Assembly: GCA_003216795.1 (NCBI GenBank)
Contig: QCIH01000008.1
Coordinates: 1 to 61,137, forward strand
Direction of reading: 5' to 3'
Length of the DNA: 61,137 nt
DNA from: Prochlorococcus sp. AG-402-K16
Lineage (GTDB): Bacteria > Cyanobacteriota > Cyanobacteriia > PCC-6307 > Cyanobiaceae
Part shown: positions 9,663 to 18,826 of the stretch, piece after piece
Position numbering within the stretch: the stretch's first letter is position 1
Layout of the letters: every line of letters begins with the position of its first letter
Translations under genes and position numbers: made by a program
Notes under the pieces: model-generated
Databases searched by the model: none
Told to the model about the DNA's origin: nothing
What the model saw: only the letters and a program-made list of their open reading frames with translations

Positions 9663-11960
9663 ATGTCAAAAAAAACCAGTAGAGAGATTGCATTAGAAAG
9701 AAGAAAGGCGATGAGTGATAGCGGTAAAAAAGCTGCTGCTTATTCTTCGACTACTAAAGATAGAGTTCGATCTTCTCAAGATATACAGATTTCTGGTACT
9801 CAGTCTTCTTCAAATAATCAAAATATTACTAAACCAGTTACAAAACACATTCCAAAAACCCAGGTAAGTAGAAAGTCTTCTTCAACAACTTTATCTAGTA
9901 AAGAGTTAGTAATAGAGAGAAGAAAAGCAATGTCTACTCATGGGAAATCAGCAATAACTTCATCCGATAGAACTCGTACGGATGTTAAAAAAGAAAGTCC
10001 TGTAAACACAGTTAAAACTTCCATAAGCAAAAATCAGGAAGTTCAAAGCTCGCATAATACAGAAATTCAAACATCAAAACCAAACGTTAAAAGAAGAATT
10101 AAACAAAAGAGAAAGCCTATTACTAATACAAGTAGAGATATCGTTTTGGCTAGAAGAGAAGCTCAATCCAAGCATGGTAAATCAGCAACTAAACAAAATA
10201 CCAGTGCAGCTTCTTTAGCTAGAAGGGGAGACCCAGATTTAAGTAGTAGAGAGATTTCTCAGAGAGTGAGAGAGCTAAGAAGTAAAACTGGTGCCACAGG
10301 CAAAAAAGGTAATGGTAAATGTAGACCATGTGGTCCAAATAAGAATGGAGCCAAACAAAATATTGCAGATGCTAGCTGGAAAGTTGGTAAAAGTGAAACT
10401 GATTCAGGTCAAATAGTTACTGGAACACAAGCTAATAGATCTGTGCAAACTACAGGTAATGAAGCAAGTACATGCAGGACTGTAACTGGTACTCAATATA
10501 TGGGATCAGAAGTACTTGATCAATTTTGTCAAGATAGACCAAGTTATAAACAGCCACTTAGATCTACTGTTACCTCTACAACATCAGGTAATAAAGTAAC
10601 TGGAAATGAAGTTGGTAGATCTGAGAGGGTCACAGGCGATGAGGCTGGGACTTGTAAAAACCTTACAGGAACTGAATATGTATCTGCTAATCAATCACAG
10701 AAGTATTGTGGTGATGTTCCCAAAAATCCTTCAAAGGTTAAACATAGTACTACAACTGATGGATTAAAAGTATCTGGATCACTTCCTGGTAGATCAACCC
10801 TGGTTACTGGAGATGAATCAGGTTCTGGACATCAGTTAACTGGAGATCAATATCTTGGTTCAGAGCCAAATCCAAAAGGTAAAGCATTTGAAAAAGTTGG
10901 CAGTTACAACACTCTTAATGGGAATAATGTAACTGGTACAGGGGTAGGTAGATCAGACCATATGACAGGTAATGAACATGGGAGTTGCAAGAATGTAACT
11001 GGTGATGAGTACATAGGATCTCAACAATATGAGAAGTTTTGCGGTTCAAAACCAAAACCAGAAGCTAGAAAAGTAGGTTTAAGCCTTTCTTCGAAGTCAA
11101 ATTTAATAAGCGGGACTATGACAGGAAGATCAAAAATAGTAACTGGAGATGAACCAGGTTCATGCAAAGTGTTAACGGGAACACCATACGCAGGCTTAGA
11201 TCAGATTAATGAGAATTGTAATAATGAAACTTCTGAAGATATGAAATCACGAGCAACAGTTAATGCAGGAAATAATTCAAATGCCAGACTTACAGGACAA
11301 CAACCAGGAATTGGCGGAGTAATGACAGGTGCTAAAAAAGGTGCTTGTAAAAACTTAACAGGAACTCCTTATGTTGGTGGAGATCAGTTCTCACAAGCTT
11401 GTGATAATCCTCCACATGATACTGCTTATGCGAATCAGGAAAAGTCAGCAGGAGACTCTTGGAATGACTTCTCTGTCAAGTCACCATCAAGAGATAAATA
11501 TTCTGAAAAAAATACTCAAGGTGTTACCGGTAATGAATATGAAAATGGTTCAAAGGTAACAGGACCTTTTGATATGGCAGTTGATAAGGTCACTGGTACT
11601 GAAAAATTTAGATTTGAACCGAATAAAAATATTACTTATAAGCAAAAAATGGAAATTGAAGAAGCAGACCGTGCTGCAAAGACACCAGAAAAAAGAGTCG
11701 CATCTAGGATTACTGGTGAAGGACAATCTGTAGGAAACGTAACTGGTGATGATTGGGATCGCGGTGATAAGGTAACAGGTACAGAAGGAGCTTCTTCTAG
11801 AAAGAGAAATCCATCTAGAGCTGGTTTCATGAGCGCAATGCCTCCAATGGAAGCTAAAAGAAATGATGAAACAGAAAAACCAGATTTCTTGATAACTGGA
11901 TCTAGTGGAAATACTCGTGAAGGACAACTTGTTACCTTTTCAGGTGGTGCAAGAGGTTAA
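9663..11960 (+). CDS. csoS2: Carboxysome assembly scaffold CsoS2
   Basis: An intrinsically disordered scaffold that links RuBisCO to the shell. From ATG 9663 it has 765 aa; a TTG three codons earlier is unlikely to be the start. Four N-repeats of the form S-R-E/D-I-x-x-x-R-R-x-A-x-S-x-x-G-K-x-A, which bind RuBisCO, are at about 5-24, 78-97, 156-175 and 193-212. Six M-repeats with recurring VTG/ITG and paired Cys (TCRTVTGTQY...FC) span about 250-590; the third lacks the usual Cys. The C-region and the shell-binding tail (REGQLVTFSGGARG) end the protein. The protein is rich in Lys, Ser and Thr. Confidence 0.95.
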   Translation: MSKKTSREIALERRKAMSDSGKKAAAYSSTTKDRVRSSQDIQISGTQSSSNNQNITKPVTKHIPKTQVSRKSSSTTLSSKELVIERRKAMSTHGKSAITSSDRTRTDVKKESPVNTVKTSISKNQEVQSSHNTEIQTSKPNVKRRIKQKRKPITNTSRDIVLARREAQSKHGKSATKQNTSAASLARRGDPDLSSREISQRVRELRSKTGATGKKGNGKCRPCGPNKNGAKQNIADASWKVGKSETDSGQIVTGTQANRSVQTTGNEASTCRTVTGTQYMGSEVLDQFCQDRPSYKQPLRSTVTSTTSGNKVTGNEVGRSERVTGDEAGTCKNLTGTEYVSANQSQKYCGDVPKNPSKVKHSTTTDGLKVSGSLPGRSTLVTGDESGSGHQLTGDQYLGSEPNPKGKAFEKVGSYNTLNGNNVTGTGVGRSDHMTGNEHGSCKNVTGDEYIGSQQYEKFCGSKPKPEARKVGLSLSSKSNLISGTMTGRSKIVTGDEPGSCKVLTGTPYAGLDQINENCNNETSEDMKSRATVNAGNNSNARLTGQQPGIGGVMTGAKKGACKNLTGTPYVGGDQFSQACDNPPHDTAYANQEKSAGDSWNDFSVKSPSRDKYSEKNTQGVTGNEYENGSKVTGPFDMAVDKVTGTEKFRFEPNKNITYKQKMEIEEADRAAKTPEKRVASRITGEGQSVGNVTGDDWDRGDKVTGTEGASSRKRNPSRAGFMSAMPPMEAKRNDETEKPDFLITGSSGNTREGQLVTFSGGARG

Positions 11961-11967
11961 GTAAATA

Positions 11968-13497
11968 ATGCCTTTAAGAGGACTGGCTAAAGCCAAGAAC
12001 TTCACATTGGGGCCAACAGCTCCAATGAAAACTTTTACGGAAAATATCCATATACAAACTAAAGAATCAAATAATCTCCGAAATTCTGGAAAGTCACATA
12101 AATTAACCAACAATATTCAAAATGAAAATCTATTTAGGTATGAAAGCAAAATAAAAAGTGATTTTGACGAAATTGTTCCAACTCTCAAGGAAATTGCTCG
12201 AATTCAACATCACGAAGATTTTATAAATAAGGCTCAGAAAATATCAAGAAAAAATTTAGGAATAGATTTACCCCTCCATGTATTAGATAAATCTTGGGTA
12301 AAACCTCTTGATATGAGAGCTTTATATGCATGGTGTGCTTTTAAACAGCATGAGAAACTTAGCGACAATTTTTTTAACAATGATCCGCTGGAAGGAGCTG
12401 CTGGAAGTAGGGATGCGGAAGATTTTGAAAAATTTCTCTTAGATTGCGGAATACATTTACTTGATATAACTCCTTGTTCAGATGGAAGATTAGCTCATTC
12501 AGTTGCTTATGTGATGAGAATACCTTTTAGTTCAGTAAGAAGAAGATCCCATGCTGGAGCACTGTTTGATATTGAAAATACTGTTAATCGATGGGTAAAA
12601 ACTGAACATAAAAGATATAGAGAGAATGTTCCTAATGAAGCTCATAAAGATACCAGGTACTTAAAAGTTGTAACTTATCATTTTAGTTCAGTAGATCCTT
12701 TTCATCAGGGATGCGCAGCTCATGGGAGTAATGACGAGTTAGCTGCAGCAGAAGGAAGAAATAAATTATATGCTTTCAAAGAGGCTGTAGAGAATAGCTT
12801 TTGCTGCGGAGCTTCTGTTGATTTAATGTTAATTGGACTTGATACAGACACTGATTCATTAAAAATACATTTATCAACTCGCGATGGCGGTATAGATTTA
12901 GAAAAAAATATTTCTACATTAGAAATTTATAATTCAACAATAAATTTTTCAAAAGAGGACGCGGAAAGAGAAATTTGCCAGACAATTTCTAATCAATCTT
13001 CAAAAGATAAACTCAGTGGACTGGAAAAATTTACGTATAAATTAATTGTCAATAATATTTCTCAAATTGATTATGTTAAGAGTTTTCATAATGGTTCTTA
13101 TGAAGATATTGGACATGCAGAGAGGTTTATTGGAGTAGGTATAGGTTTCAAAGAAGTACATCTCAGAAATTTAACTTATTTTGCTCATTTAGATACAGTC
13201 GAAGAAGGGGCCCCAGATTTAGATGTAGGAGTAAAGATTTTTACTGGATTAAATGTTTCTCAAGATCTACCTATTCCGGTAGTAATAAGATTTGATTACT
13301 CTGGGAAAGTACCCGGCGCAAAAGAAAGGGCAATAAGTGATTGTGAAAGAGTTAATAATGCGATATCAATTAGATATAAAAATTTAGTTGATCAAGGTTT
13401 GTTACATACTTGCTCTACTATTAGAGATAGGGACAACATTCATTCCGCTCAAATTATTGGAATGTCTTTAGATAAAAAAACAGAGGAGGCTCACTAA
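11968..13497 (+). CDS. csoSCA: Carboxysomal carbonic anhydrase
   Basis: Converts bicarbonate to CO2 inside the carboxysome; a beta-type fold once called epsilon carbonic anhydrase (CsoS3). Cys170, Asp172 and Arg174 (in PCSDGR), His238 (YHF) and Cys249 (QGCAAHG) match the zinc ligands and catalytic Asp/Arg pair of characterised CsoSCA, with identical spacing. The 509 aa length fits. The N-terminal 55 residues are polar and probably disordered, where the RuBisCO-binding peptide is expected. It lies 7 bp after csoS2. Confidence 0.95.
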   Translation: MPLRGLAKAKNFTLGPTAPMKTFTENIHIQTKESNNLRNSGKSHKLTNNIQNENLFRYESKIKSDFDEIVPTLKEIARIQHHEDFINKAQKISRKNLGIDLPLHVLDKSWVKPLDMRALYAWCAFKQHEKLSDNFFNNDPLEGAAGSRDAEDFEKFLLDCGIHLLDITPCSDGRLAHSVAYVMRIPFSSVRRRSHAGALFDIENTVNRWVKTEHKRYRENVPNEAHKDTRYLKVVTYHFSSVDPFHQGCAAHGSNDELAAAEGRNKLYAFKEAVENSFCCGASVDLMLIGLDTDTDSLKIHLSTRDGGIDLEKNISTLEIYNSTINFSKEDAEREICQTISNQSSKDKLSGLEKFTYKLIVNNISQIDYVKSFHNGSYEDIGHAERFIGVGIGFKEVHLRNLTYFAHLDTVEEGAPDLDVGVKIFTGLNVSQDLPIPVVIRFDYSGKVPGAKERAISDCERVNNAISIRYKNLVDQGLLHTCSTIRDRDNIHSAQIIGMSLDKKTEEAH

Positions 13498-13499
13498 TT

Positions 13500-13751
13500 A
13501 TGTTAATTTGCAAGGTTGTAAAACCACTTGTTTCTACCAATAGGATTCCTGGTTTTGAACATAAACATCTGCAGGTTGTATTAGATGGTTCTTCTAATAA
13601 AGTTGCAGTTGATGCTGTTGGCTGTAAGCCAGGAGATTGGGTTATTTGTGTTGGAAGTTCAGCTGCTAGAGAAGCTGCGGGAAGTAAATCTTATCCAAGC
13701 GATTTAACGATTGTTGGAATTATTGATCATTGGGATCCTAACAAGTCATAA
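13500..13751 (+). CDS. csoS4A: Carboxysome vertex pentamer protein CsoS4A
   Basis: A BMV (EutN/CcmL, Pfam PF03319) protein of 83 aa that caps the icosahedral vertices of the shell. It begins MLICKVVKPLVSTNRIPGFEHKHLQ-like and carries the VDAVGCKPGDWVI and DLTIVGIID segments of the family. It starts 2 bp after the csoSCA stop and is paired with csoS4B. Confidence 0.95.
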   Translation: MLICKVVKPLVSTNRIPGFEHKHLQVVLDGSSNKVAVDAVGCKPGDWVICVGSSAAREAAGSKSYPSDLTIVGIIDHWDPNKS

Positions 13752-13753
13752 AA

Positions 13754-13759
13754 AGGAGG
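13754..13759 (+). promoter_or_regulatory. Strong Shine-Dalgarno for csoS4B
   Basis: AGGAGG lies 9 nt upstream of the GTG at 13769 and 18 nt upstream of the next in-frame ATG at 13778. The spacing favours the GTG start. Such a full AGGAGG is uncommon in this window and may boost translation of this minor subunit. Confidence 0.6.
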
Positions 13760-13768
13760 ATATAAATT

Positions 13769-14017
13769 GTGGAAATTATGAAGGTATTAGGAAGGATGGT
13801 ATGCACTCAAAGAGTCCCTGGCTTAGGTCATATGAATTTACGAATTTTAGAAAATAATAAAGGAAAGAAATTAGTTGCTGTTGATCCTGTTGGAGCTAGA
13901 GAAGGTAACTGGGTTTTTACTGCTAGTGGCTCTGCCGCTAGATTTGCATGCCCTAATCCAGAAGTTCAAACCGATTTAACAATTGGCGGTATTATTGATT
14001 ATTGGGAGAGTGACTAA
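13769..14017 (+). CDS. csoS4B: Carboxysome vertex pentamer protein CsoS4B
   Basis: Second BMV vertex protein, 82 aa, paralogous to CsoS4A (MKVLGRMVCTQRVPGLGHMNLR, VDPVGAREGNWVF, DLTIGGIIDYW). The GTG start is chosen because a full AGGAGG lies 9 nt upstream; ATG 13778 is the alternative. It lies 17 bp after csoS4A in the same operon. Confidence 0.95.
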   Translation: MEIMKVLGRMVCTQRVPGLGHMNLRILENNKGKKLVAVDPVGAREGNWVFTASGSAARFACPNPEVQTDLTIGGIIDYWESD

Positions 14018-14091
14018 AAATTTTAACTTCAAAAATTTATTGAGAAACTTTGTTGGAGTTATAGTGTAATTAGTCTTGAGTAAAGAATGTA

Positions 14092-14331
14092 ATGTGGAAA
14101 GAAAGAGAATCACCTTTGAGGATTGAAAAAAGATTTGAATTTGATCAATACTCAAAAATTAGTAAATTCATGGGGGAAATTGAGAAATTATGTAAAGAAA
14201 GGGATATCTATCCAAATATAAGTTTCGGTAAAAATTTTGTAAGTCTTTCAATATTTTTAGATAATAAAGAAATATCAGACAAGGAAAGAGACTTTTCAGT
14301 GGATATTGATAAATTTTATTTAGAAGATTAG
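14092..14331 (+). CDS. acRAF: Alpha-carboxysome RuBisCO assembly factor (PCD-like)
   Basis: A 79-aa protein of the pterin-4a-carbinolamine-dehydratase-like fold, found at the end of alpha-carboxysome operons and described as a RuBisCO chaperone. Visible features are the beta-strand start PLRIEKRFEFDQY, a helix (KISKFMGEIEKLCKERD), and the YPNISFGKNFVSLSI strand; the usual dehydratase histidine cluster is absent. It follows csoS4B by 74 bp and converges on the next small gene. Identification rests on context and fold-like sequence. Confidence 0.8.
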   Translation: MWKERESPLRIEKRFEFDQYSKISKFMGEIEKLCKERDIYPNISFGKNFVSLSIFLDNKEISDKERDFSVDIDKFYLED

Positions 14332-14337
14332 TCCTTT

Positions 14338-14565
14338 TTAATAATTATTTGGCTTTGCAATATCTCTTTTGATTAAAGCCATTAAATATGTTGGTGCTTT
14401 ATATCTAGCAGGTAGACATCTATTTAAAGTTTCAAGATGACTCCAACACACTGTCTTTTCTATATCTTTAACTGAGTTTCCTTTTAAAATTAATAGTCTA
14501 AGAGCTTTGCAAAATAAAGGATAACCTGCTTCTAGTTCATCTATATTAAGCTTTGCTGCTGACAT
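14338..14565 (-). CDS. Small conserved protein at the end of the carboxysome locus
   Basis: A 75-aa soluble protein without a recognised domain. It is helical, with two cysteines (CKALR, VCWSH) and the segment CLPARYKAPTYLMALIKRDIA at the C-terminus. It ends 6 bp from acRAF on the opposite strand. A gene of this type at this position fits the carboxysome-flanking small genes of marine cyanobacteria, but the function is unknown and a carboxysome role is only suggested by position. Confidence 0.75.
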   Translation of the reverse strand: MSAAKLNIDELEAGYPLFCKALRLLILKGNSVKDIEKTVCWSHLETLNRCLPARYKAPTYLMALIKRDIAKPNNY

Positions 14566-14650
14566 AGATCAAAGATGAATTATCAATTAATAATCTATAC
14601 AAATATGGTGCACAATTGGTTCATATTTCAAATTTCTCAATAATTAGAAA

Positions 14651-15043
14651 TTAATCTAGAAATGCGACGCAATCTATTTCAACTAAAACTCCTTTTGGTA
14701 GAGATGACACTTCCACACAGGCCCTTGCTGGAGGATTCTCAATATTAAAAAAATCACTATATATTTTATTGACAATTTGAAAATTACTTAAGTCCGTTAA
14801 GTAAATGGTTGTTTTTATTATATCCTCTATTTTGGCTCCACCAGCTTTAAGAACTTCTTCGAGATTTTTTAAAACTTGAATAGTTTCCTTCTCTATATCA
14901 CCTAAACATGTTATTTCATTTAAAGCTGGGTCTATAGCAATTTGACCAGAACAATAGATAAAATCCCCAGCTTTTATTGCTTGATTATAGGGTCCTACTG
15001 GATCTGGAGCATTTGATGTTTTAATTACTTGTTTGGGGGACAT
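14651..15043 (-). CDS. ridA: RidA-family enamine/imine deaminase
   Basis: Hydrolyses reactive 2-aminoacrylate and other enamine/imine intermediates released by PLP enzymes. The 130 aa match the YjgF/YER057c/UK114 family: APDPVGPYNQAIKAGDFIYCSGQIAIDP near the N-terminus and the C-terminal PPARACVEVSSLPKGVLVEID, with the conserved arginine of the active site. It lies 24 bp downstream of gloB on the same strand, so the two may form a metabolite-repair transcription unit. Confidence 0.93.
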   Translation of the reverse strand: MSPKQVIKTSNAPDPVGPYNQAIKAGDFIYCSGQIAIDPALNEITCLGDIEKETIQVLKNLEEVLKAGGAKIEDIIKTTIYLTDLSNFQIVNKIYSDFFNIENPPARACVEVSSLPKGVLVEIDCVAFLD

Positions 15044-15067
15044 TTGTTTAAAAAGATACCTATCTAT

Positions 15068-15808
15068 TTAAACCCATAAATCTTTATTTGCTCTTAAAAA
15101 AGTAAATTCTTCTAAATTTTTTGCTCTTAGGAAAAGGTTTATTTTCATCTCTTCATCAAGTAAAAATGGAATTGTCAATTCATTAAGAGAAAGTTTTTTT
15201 TCAACTTCCGAAAGTTTATTTTTTATATCTTGATCTTTTGGCTTGAGATTCAATGCCCACAACATATTCGCCTTTGTATATTCATGTGCACAATATATGA
15301 GAGTATTTTTTGGTAAAGATTTGATTCTTTCTAGTGAAGAATACATTTGTTGATAAGTTCCCTCAAAAATTCTTCCACAGCCTCCAGAAAATAATGTGTC
15401 ACCAATAAAAAGAATAGGATTTTCCCCATTCAAAAAGAAGGCAATATGTGAGCTTGTGTGTCCTAAAACTTCAATTATTTTTACTTCTTCACCTAAAATA
15501 TTCAAAGTTTCTCCATCTACTACAGATACATTTTGAAATGGTATTCGCTTTTTTTCTTTGGAGGAAGCAATCACCTTTACATTTGGCCATTTTTCAATAA
15601 GAGAATTCGTCCCTCCAATATGGTCTGAATGATGATGAGTTTGCAAAATAGCTTCTAAGTGAAAGTTGTTTTCACTTATATATCTAATAACTGGTTCGTG
15701 AACAGATGGATCTACAACCACAACAGATTTATCTTTTACCAACAACCAAATGACGTTATCACTTAAAACTCTAAGTCCGATTATATTTCGAGCTTTATAA
15801 AATTCCAT
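15068..15808 (-). CDS. gloB: Hydroxyacylglutathione hydrolase (glyoxalase II)
   Basis: Hydrolyses S-lactoylglutathione to lactate and glutathione, the last step of methylglyoxal detoxification. A metallo-beta-lactamase fold with the motif THHHSDH (His58, His60, Asp62, His63), a second GHTSSH region and HEYTKAN near the C-terminus. I start it at ATG 15808 (246 aa, normal GloB length); the longer frame would overlap hisG by about 130 bp. It is divergent from hisG with a 40-bp gap. Confidence 0.92.
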   Translation of the reverse strand: MEFYKARNIIGLRVLSDNVIWLLVKDKSVVVVDPSVHEPVIRYISENNFHLEAILQTHHHSDHIGGTNSLIEKWPNVKVIASSKEKKRIPFQNVSVVDGETLNILGEEVKIIEVLGHTSSHIAFFLNGENPILFIGDTLFSGGCGRIFEGTYQQMYSSLERIKSLPKNTLIYCAHEYTKANMLWALNLKPKDQDIKNKLSEVEKKLSLNELTIPFLLDEEMKINLFLRAKNLEEFTFLRANKDLWV

Positions 15809-15848
15809 TATTAACTTAGAATAGAGAATCCTTGGAAGAAATTGATCT

Positions 15849-16487
15849 ATGTATACTATAGCTTTACCAAAAGGAGCTTTGTTAAAAGATTCAATTTCAA
15901 CTTTTAAAAGAGCTGGGTTGGATTTTTCTGATGCGTTGGACGAAAATAATAGATCATTAACCTTTGAATCAAATTGCAAACGGGCAAAAGCGTTATTAGT
16001 AAGGAATGGAGATGTGCCTGTTTATGTAAGTTATGGTCAGGCTGATTTAGGTATTGTTGGGTATGACGTTTTAAGAGAATCTGAATTGAAAGTCGCAAAG
16101 TTATTAGATTTAGGATTTGGTGGTTGTCATATGTCGTTGGCGGTCAAGAAAAATAGCAATTATTCAAAACCAACTGATCTTCCAGCGAATTGTAAAGTAG
16201 CGAGTAAATTTATAAAAACAGCAAGATCTTATTTTGAAGAATTAAATATTCCTGTAGAAATAGTTCATTTGACAGGATCAGTCGAGCTTGGCCCTATTAC
16301 AGGTATGGCAGAGGCAATAGTTGATTTGGTGGCAACTGGAAAGACTCTTAAAGAGAATGGTTTAATTAAAATAGACGATCTTTACTACTCGACTGCAAGA
16401 CTAATTGGAAATCCTTTATCTATGAGGTTAGATGATAATCATCTCAGAGATACTATTTTATCAATAGAATCAACTAATGCTTTATAG
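15849..16487 (+). CDS. hisG: ATP phosphoribosyltransferase, short form
   Basis: First committed step of histidine synthesis: ATP + PRPP to phosphoribosyl-ATP. The 212 aa is the short form that lacks the C-terminal regulatory domain and needs the HisZ partner, which is not in this window. The N-terminal [11 protein letters not shown] motif (residues 5-15) and the [22 protein letters not shown] segment (about 146-167) are hallmarks. It is followed 12 bp later by an ABC exporter gene. Confidence 0.95.
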   Translation: MYTIALPKGALLKDSISTFKRAGLDFSDALDENNRSLTFESNCKRAKALLVRNGDVPVYVSYGQADLGIVGYDVLRESELKVAKLLDLGFGGCHMSLAVKKNSNYSKPTDLPANCKVASKFIKTARSYFEELNIPVEIVHLTGSVELGPITGMAEAIVDLVATGKTLKENGLIKIDDLYYSTARLIGNPLSMRLDDNHLRDTILSIESTNAL

Positions 16488-16499
16488 AAGATTAGCTAA

Positions 16500-18296
16500 A
16501 TGTTTTTTAAAGATTTTAGAAGAATTAAAAAGTTAGGTAAATATTTAACTAAAGATAAAAAAACAATCTATCTAATTTTGATAGTTTTGTTACCTGTTTC
16601 TTTCTCTGGAGCTATTCAACCATTATTAGTTGGTCAAGCAATTACTATTCTAAAGAACGAAACTACAGATGTTTGGCTAAGTAAAACTTTCTTTGGGCAG
16701 TCAATAAATGCCATAATCCTAACTTTATTTATAACTGTATTATTCAGATTAGTTCTTCAGGGATACCAAACGTATAATATCCAAGCAGTGGGACAACGTT
16801 TGACAGCGAGAATAAGAAGAGAACTTTTTGATCATTCAATATCTTTATCTCTTAAGTATCACGATAAAATGCCTGTAGGTAAATTATTAACGAGATTAAC
16901 AAATGATGTTGATGCTTTATCCGAGGTTTTTGGTAGTGGGGCAGTTGGAGTCATTGCTGACTTCGTCAGTCTGATAGTAATTTCTTTGACAATGCTGTCA
17001 ATTGATCGAGGTCTTGCCATTTTATTACTTTTGACTCAAATCCCAGTTTCATATTTTATTATTTGGCTTCAAAAACGTTATAGAAGAGCCAATTATCAAG
17101 TAAGGGAAGAATTATCTCAACTCAACTCTGATTTTCAAGAGAATCTTCAAGGTTTAGAAGTCGTTCAGATGTTCAGAAGAGAGGCTTTTAATAGCAAGAA
17201 ATTTTCCAAAACTGGAGTAGCTTATAAGAAAGCAGTTAATGGAACAATTTTTTATGACAGTAGTATTTCGGCATTTATAGAGTGGATTTCTCTTGCTGCA
17301 GTTTCCTTGGTTTTGGCAGTTGGAGGATATCTTGTTACTTCTGGAAATATTGGTTTAGGAACATTAACAACTTTTATTTTATATTCCCAAAGACTTTTTG
17401 AACCTTTAAGACAGCTTGCAGAAAGGTTTACTCAAATACAAGGAGGTTTAACAGCTGTAGAAAGAATAAACGAATTATTGGATGAAGAAATAGAGATTAA
17501 GGACTCTACTTCCGCAAAACATTTTTTAGAAAATGCTAAAAATGTAAATAAAAAATTTATGGGCAAAATTGAGTTCAAGAATGTTAATTTTTTCTACAAC
17601 GAAGGAGAACATATCATAAAGAATTTATCTTTTAAGATTAATCCTGGAGAGCACGTGGCTTTTGTAGGGCCAACTGGTTCAGGAAAGACGACCATAATAA
17701 GACTATTATGTAGATTGTATGAACCTCAATCAGGCCAAATTTTAATTGACGATATAGACATCAAGGATATTCCTATTGCAACTCTTAGAAATATGTTGGG
17801 AGTAGTTTTGCAAGATACCTTTATCTTTAGTGGGAATGTCGCAGATAATTTAAAACTAAATTCGAACGTAGACAATCTTGAATTGGAAAATCTTTGTAAC
17901 GAGTTAGGGTTAGATAATTTGTTAAAAAAATTACCAGAAGGTTTGAATACATTACTAAGAGAAAGAGGAGGAAATCTCTCTTCTGGAGAGAGACAACTAC
18001 TTTCAGTTGCTCGAGTAGCGATTAGAAATCCTGTAGTTTTAATAATGGACGAAGCAACAGCTTTTATGGATCCCTCAACAGAGGCTACTTTGCAGAAAGA
18101 TCTTGAAAGAATTCTGTCAAAAAGAACAGCATTAGTAATAGCTCACAGATTAGCAACTATTGAAAGTTCTGATAAGATTTTAGTCTTAAAAGGGGGATCA
18201 CTAGTTGAAGAGGGAACACATAGTGAACTAAGACTGAAAAAGGGTTTATATTTTCAGCTCTCTGAGCTTCAACAAAAAGGATTCGTGAATTTTTAA
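16500..18296 (+). CDS. ABC exporter, fused permease and ATPase
   Basis: A 598-aa half-transporter of the MsbA/multidrug type. The N-terminal half has about six transmembrane helices; the C-terminal half is the nucleotide-binding domain with Walker A GPTGSGKTT (near residue 390), signature LSSGERQ (near 493), Walker B VLIMDEATA and the AHRLAT switch histidine. The substrate is not evident; lipid or drug export are both possible. It shares one base (taATG) with the next gene, implying coupled translation. Confidence 0.9.
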   Translation: MFFKDFRRIKKLGKYLTKDKKTIYLILIVLLPVSFSGAIQPLLVGQAITILKNETTDVWLSKTFFGQSINAIILTLFITVLFRLVLQGYQTYNIQAVGQRLTARIRRELFDHSISLSLKYHDKMPVGKLLTRLTNDVDALSEVFGSGAVGVIADFVSLIVISLTMLSIDRGLAILLLLTQIPVSYFIIWLQKRYRRANYQVREELSQLNSDFQENLQGLEVVQMFRREAFNSKKFSKTGVAYKKAVNGTIFYDSSISAFIEWISLAAVSLVLAVGGYLVTSGNIGLGTLTTFILYSQRLFEPLRQLAERFTQIQGGLTAVERINELLDEEIEIKDSTSAKHFLENAKNVNKKFMGKIEFKNVNFFYNEGEHIIKNLSFKINPGEHVAFVGPTGSGKTTIIRLLCRLYEPQSGQILIDDIDIKDIPIATLRNMLGVVLQDTFIFSGNVADNLKLNSNVDNLELENLCNELGLDNLLKKLPEGLNTLLRERGGNLSSGERQLLSVARVAIRNPVVLIMDEATAFMDPSTEATLQKDLERILSKRTALVIAHRLATIESSDKILVLKGGSLVEEGTHSELRLKKGLYFQLSELQQKGFVNF

Positions 18297-18826
18297 TGAT
18301 TTTTAGAAACCAAGGATCGTTAATAAAAAAATCGAATAGTATATCAAGGGATGAGCTGATAGATCTTTATGGTCTAAATTCTTATGAGTTCACTCAAATA
18401 AATAAAGAAGAAATATTTGTATGTAGTAAAAATAAAGATTTAGATCTAATAGAACTAGATCAACTTTTGCAAACTGTTGGTTGGAGCAGAAGACCTATAA
18501 GGAGGGTAAAAAGAGCTTTAGATTTCAGTATTTTGGTGGTTGGGTTATGGCGTCATGATGATAAATTCCCCAGACTAGTAGGATTTGCAAGATGTACTGG
18601 CGATGGAATTCTAGAAGCAACAGTTTGGGATGTGGCTATTAACCCTGTCTATCAAGGCCTTGGATTAGGGAAAGAGTTGATGAAATATCTCCTAAAAGAA
18701 TTGAAAAATATTGGAATTTCTAAAGTTACCCTTTTTGCTGATGCTGAAGTGGTTTCATTTTATAAAAGACAAGGTTGGATACTAGAACCTAGAGGCTCTA
18801 AATGTGCTTTTTGGTATGCAAATTAA
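18296..18826 (+). CDS. GNAT-family N-acetyltransferase
   Basis: A 176-aa protein with the GNAT fold in its second half: WDVAINPVYQGLGLGKELMK (residues about 116-135) is the acetyl-CoA motif A, followed by ISKVTLFADAEVVSFYKRQGW (motif B). It resembles the cyanobacterial/plastid GNAT group that includes serotonin acetyltransferase-like proteins, but the substrate is unknown. Its ATG overlaps the ABC exporter stop by one base. Confidence 0.85.
   Translation: MIFRNQGSLIKKSNSISRDELIDLYGLNSYEFTQINKEEIFVCSKNKDLDLIELDQLLQTVGWSRRPIRRVKRALDFSILVVGLWRHDDKFPRLVGFARCTGDGILEATVWDVAINPVYQGLGLGKELMKYLLKELKNIGISKVTLFADAEVVSFYKRQGWILEPRGSKCAFWYAN

Noticed and set aside
11550..11927. Reverse frame opposite the 3' part of csoS2
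   Set aside because: Rich in Ser, Cys and Phe, the mirror of repetitive csoS2 codons; no start signals or domain.
9663..11960. Programmed frameshift making a short CsoS2 form
   Set aside because: Known for some proteobacterial csoS2 genes, but I could not identify a convincing slippery heptamer followed by a strong structure here, and Prochlorococcus is thought to make only the long form.
15809..15979. N-terminal extension of gloB to 15979
   Set aside because: It would overlap hisG by about 130 bp and adds residues outside the glyoxalase II fold; ATG 15808 gives the normal length.
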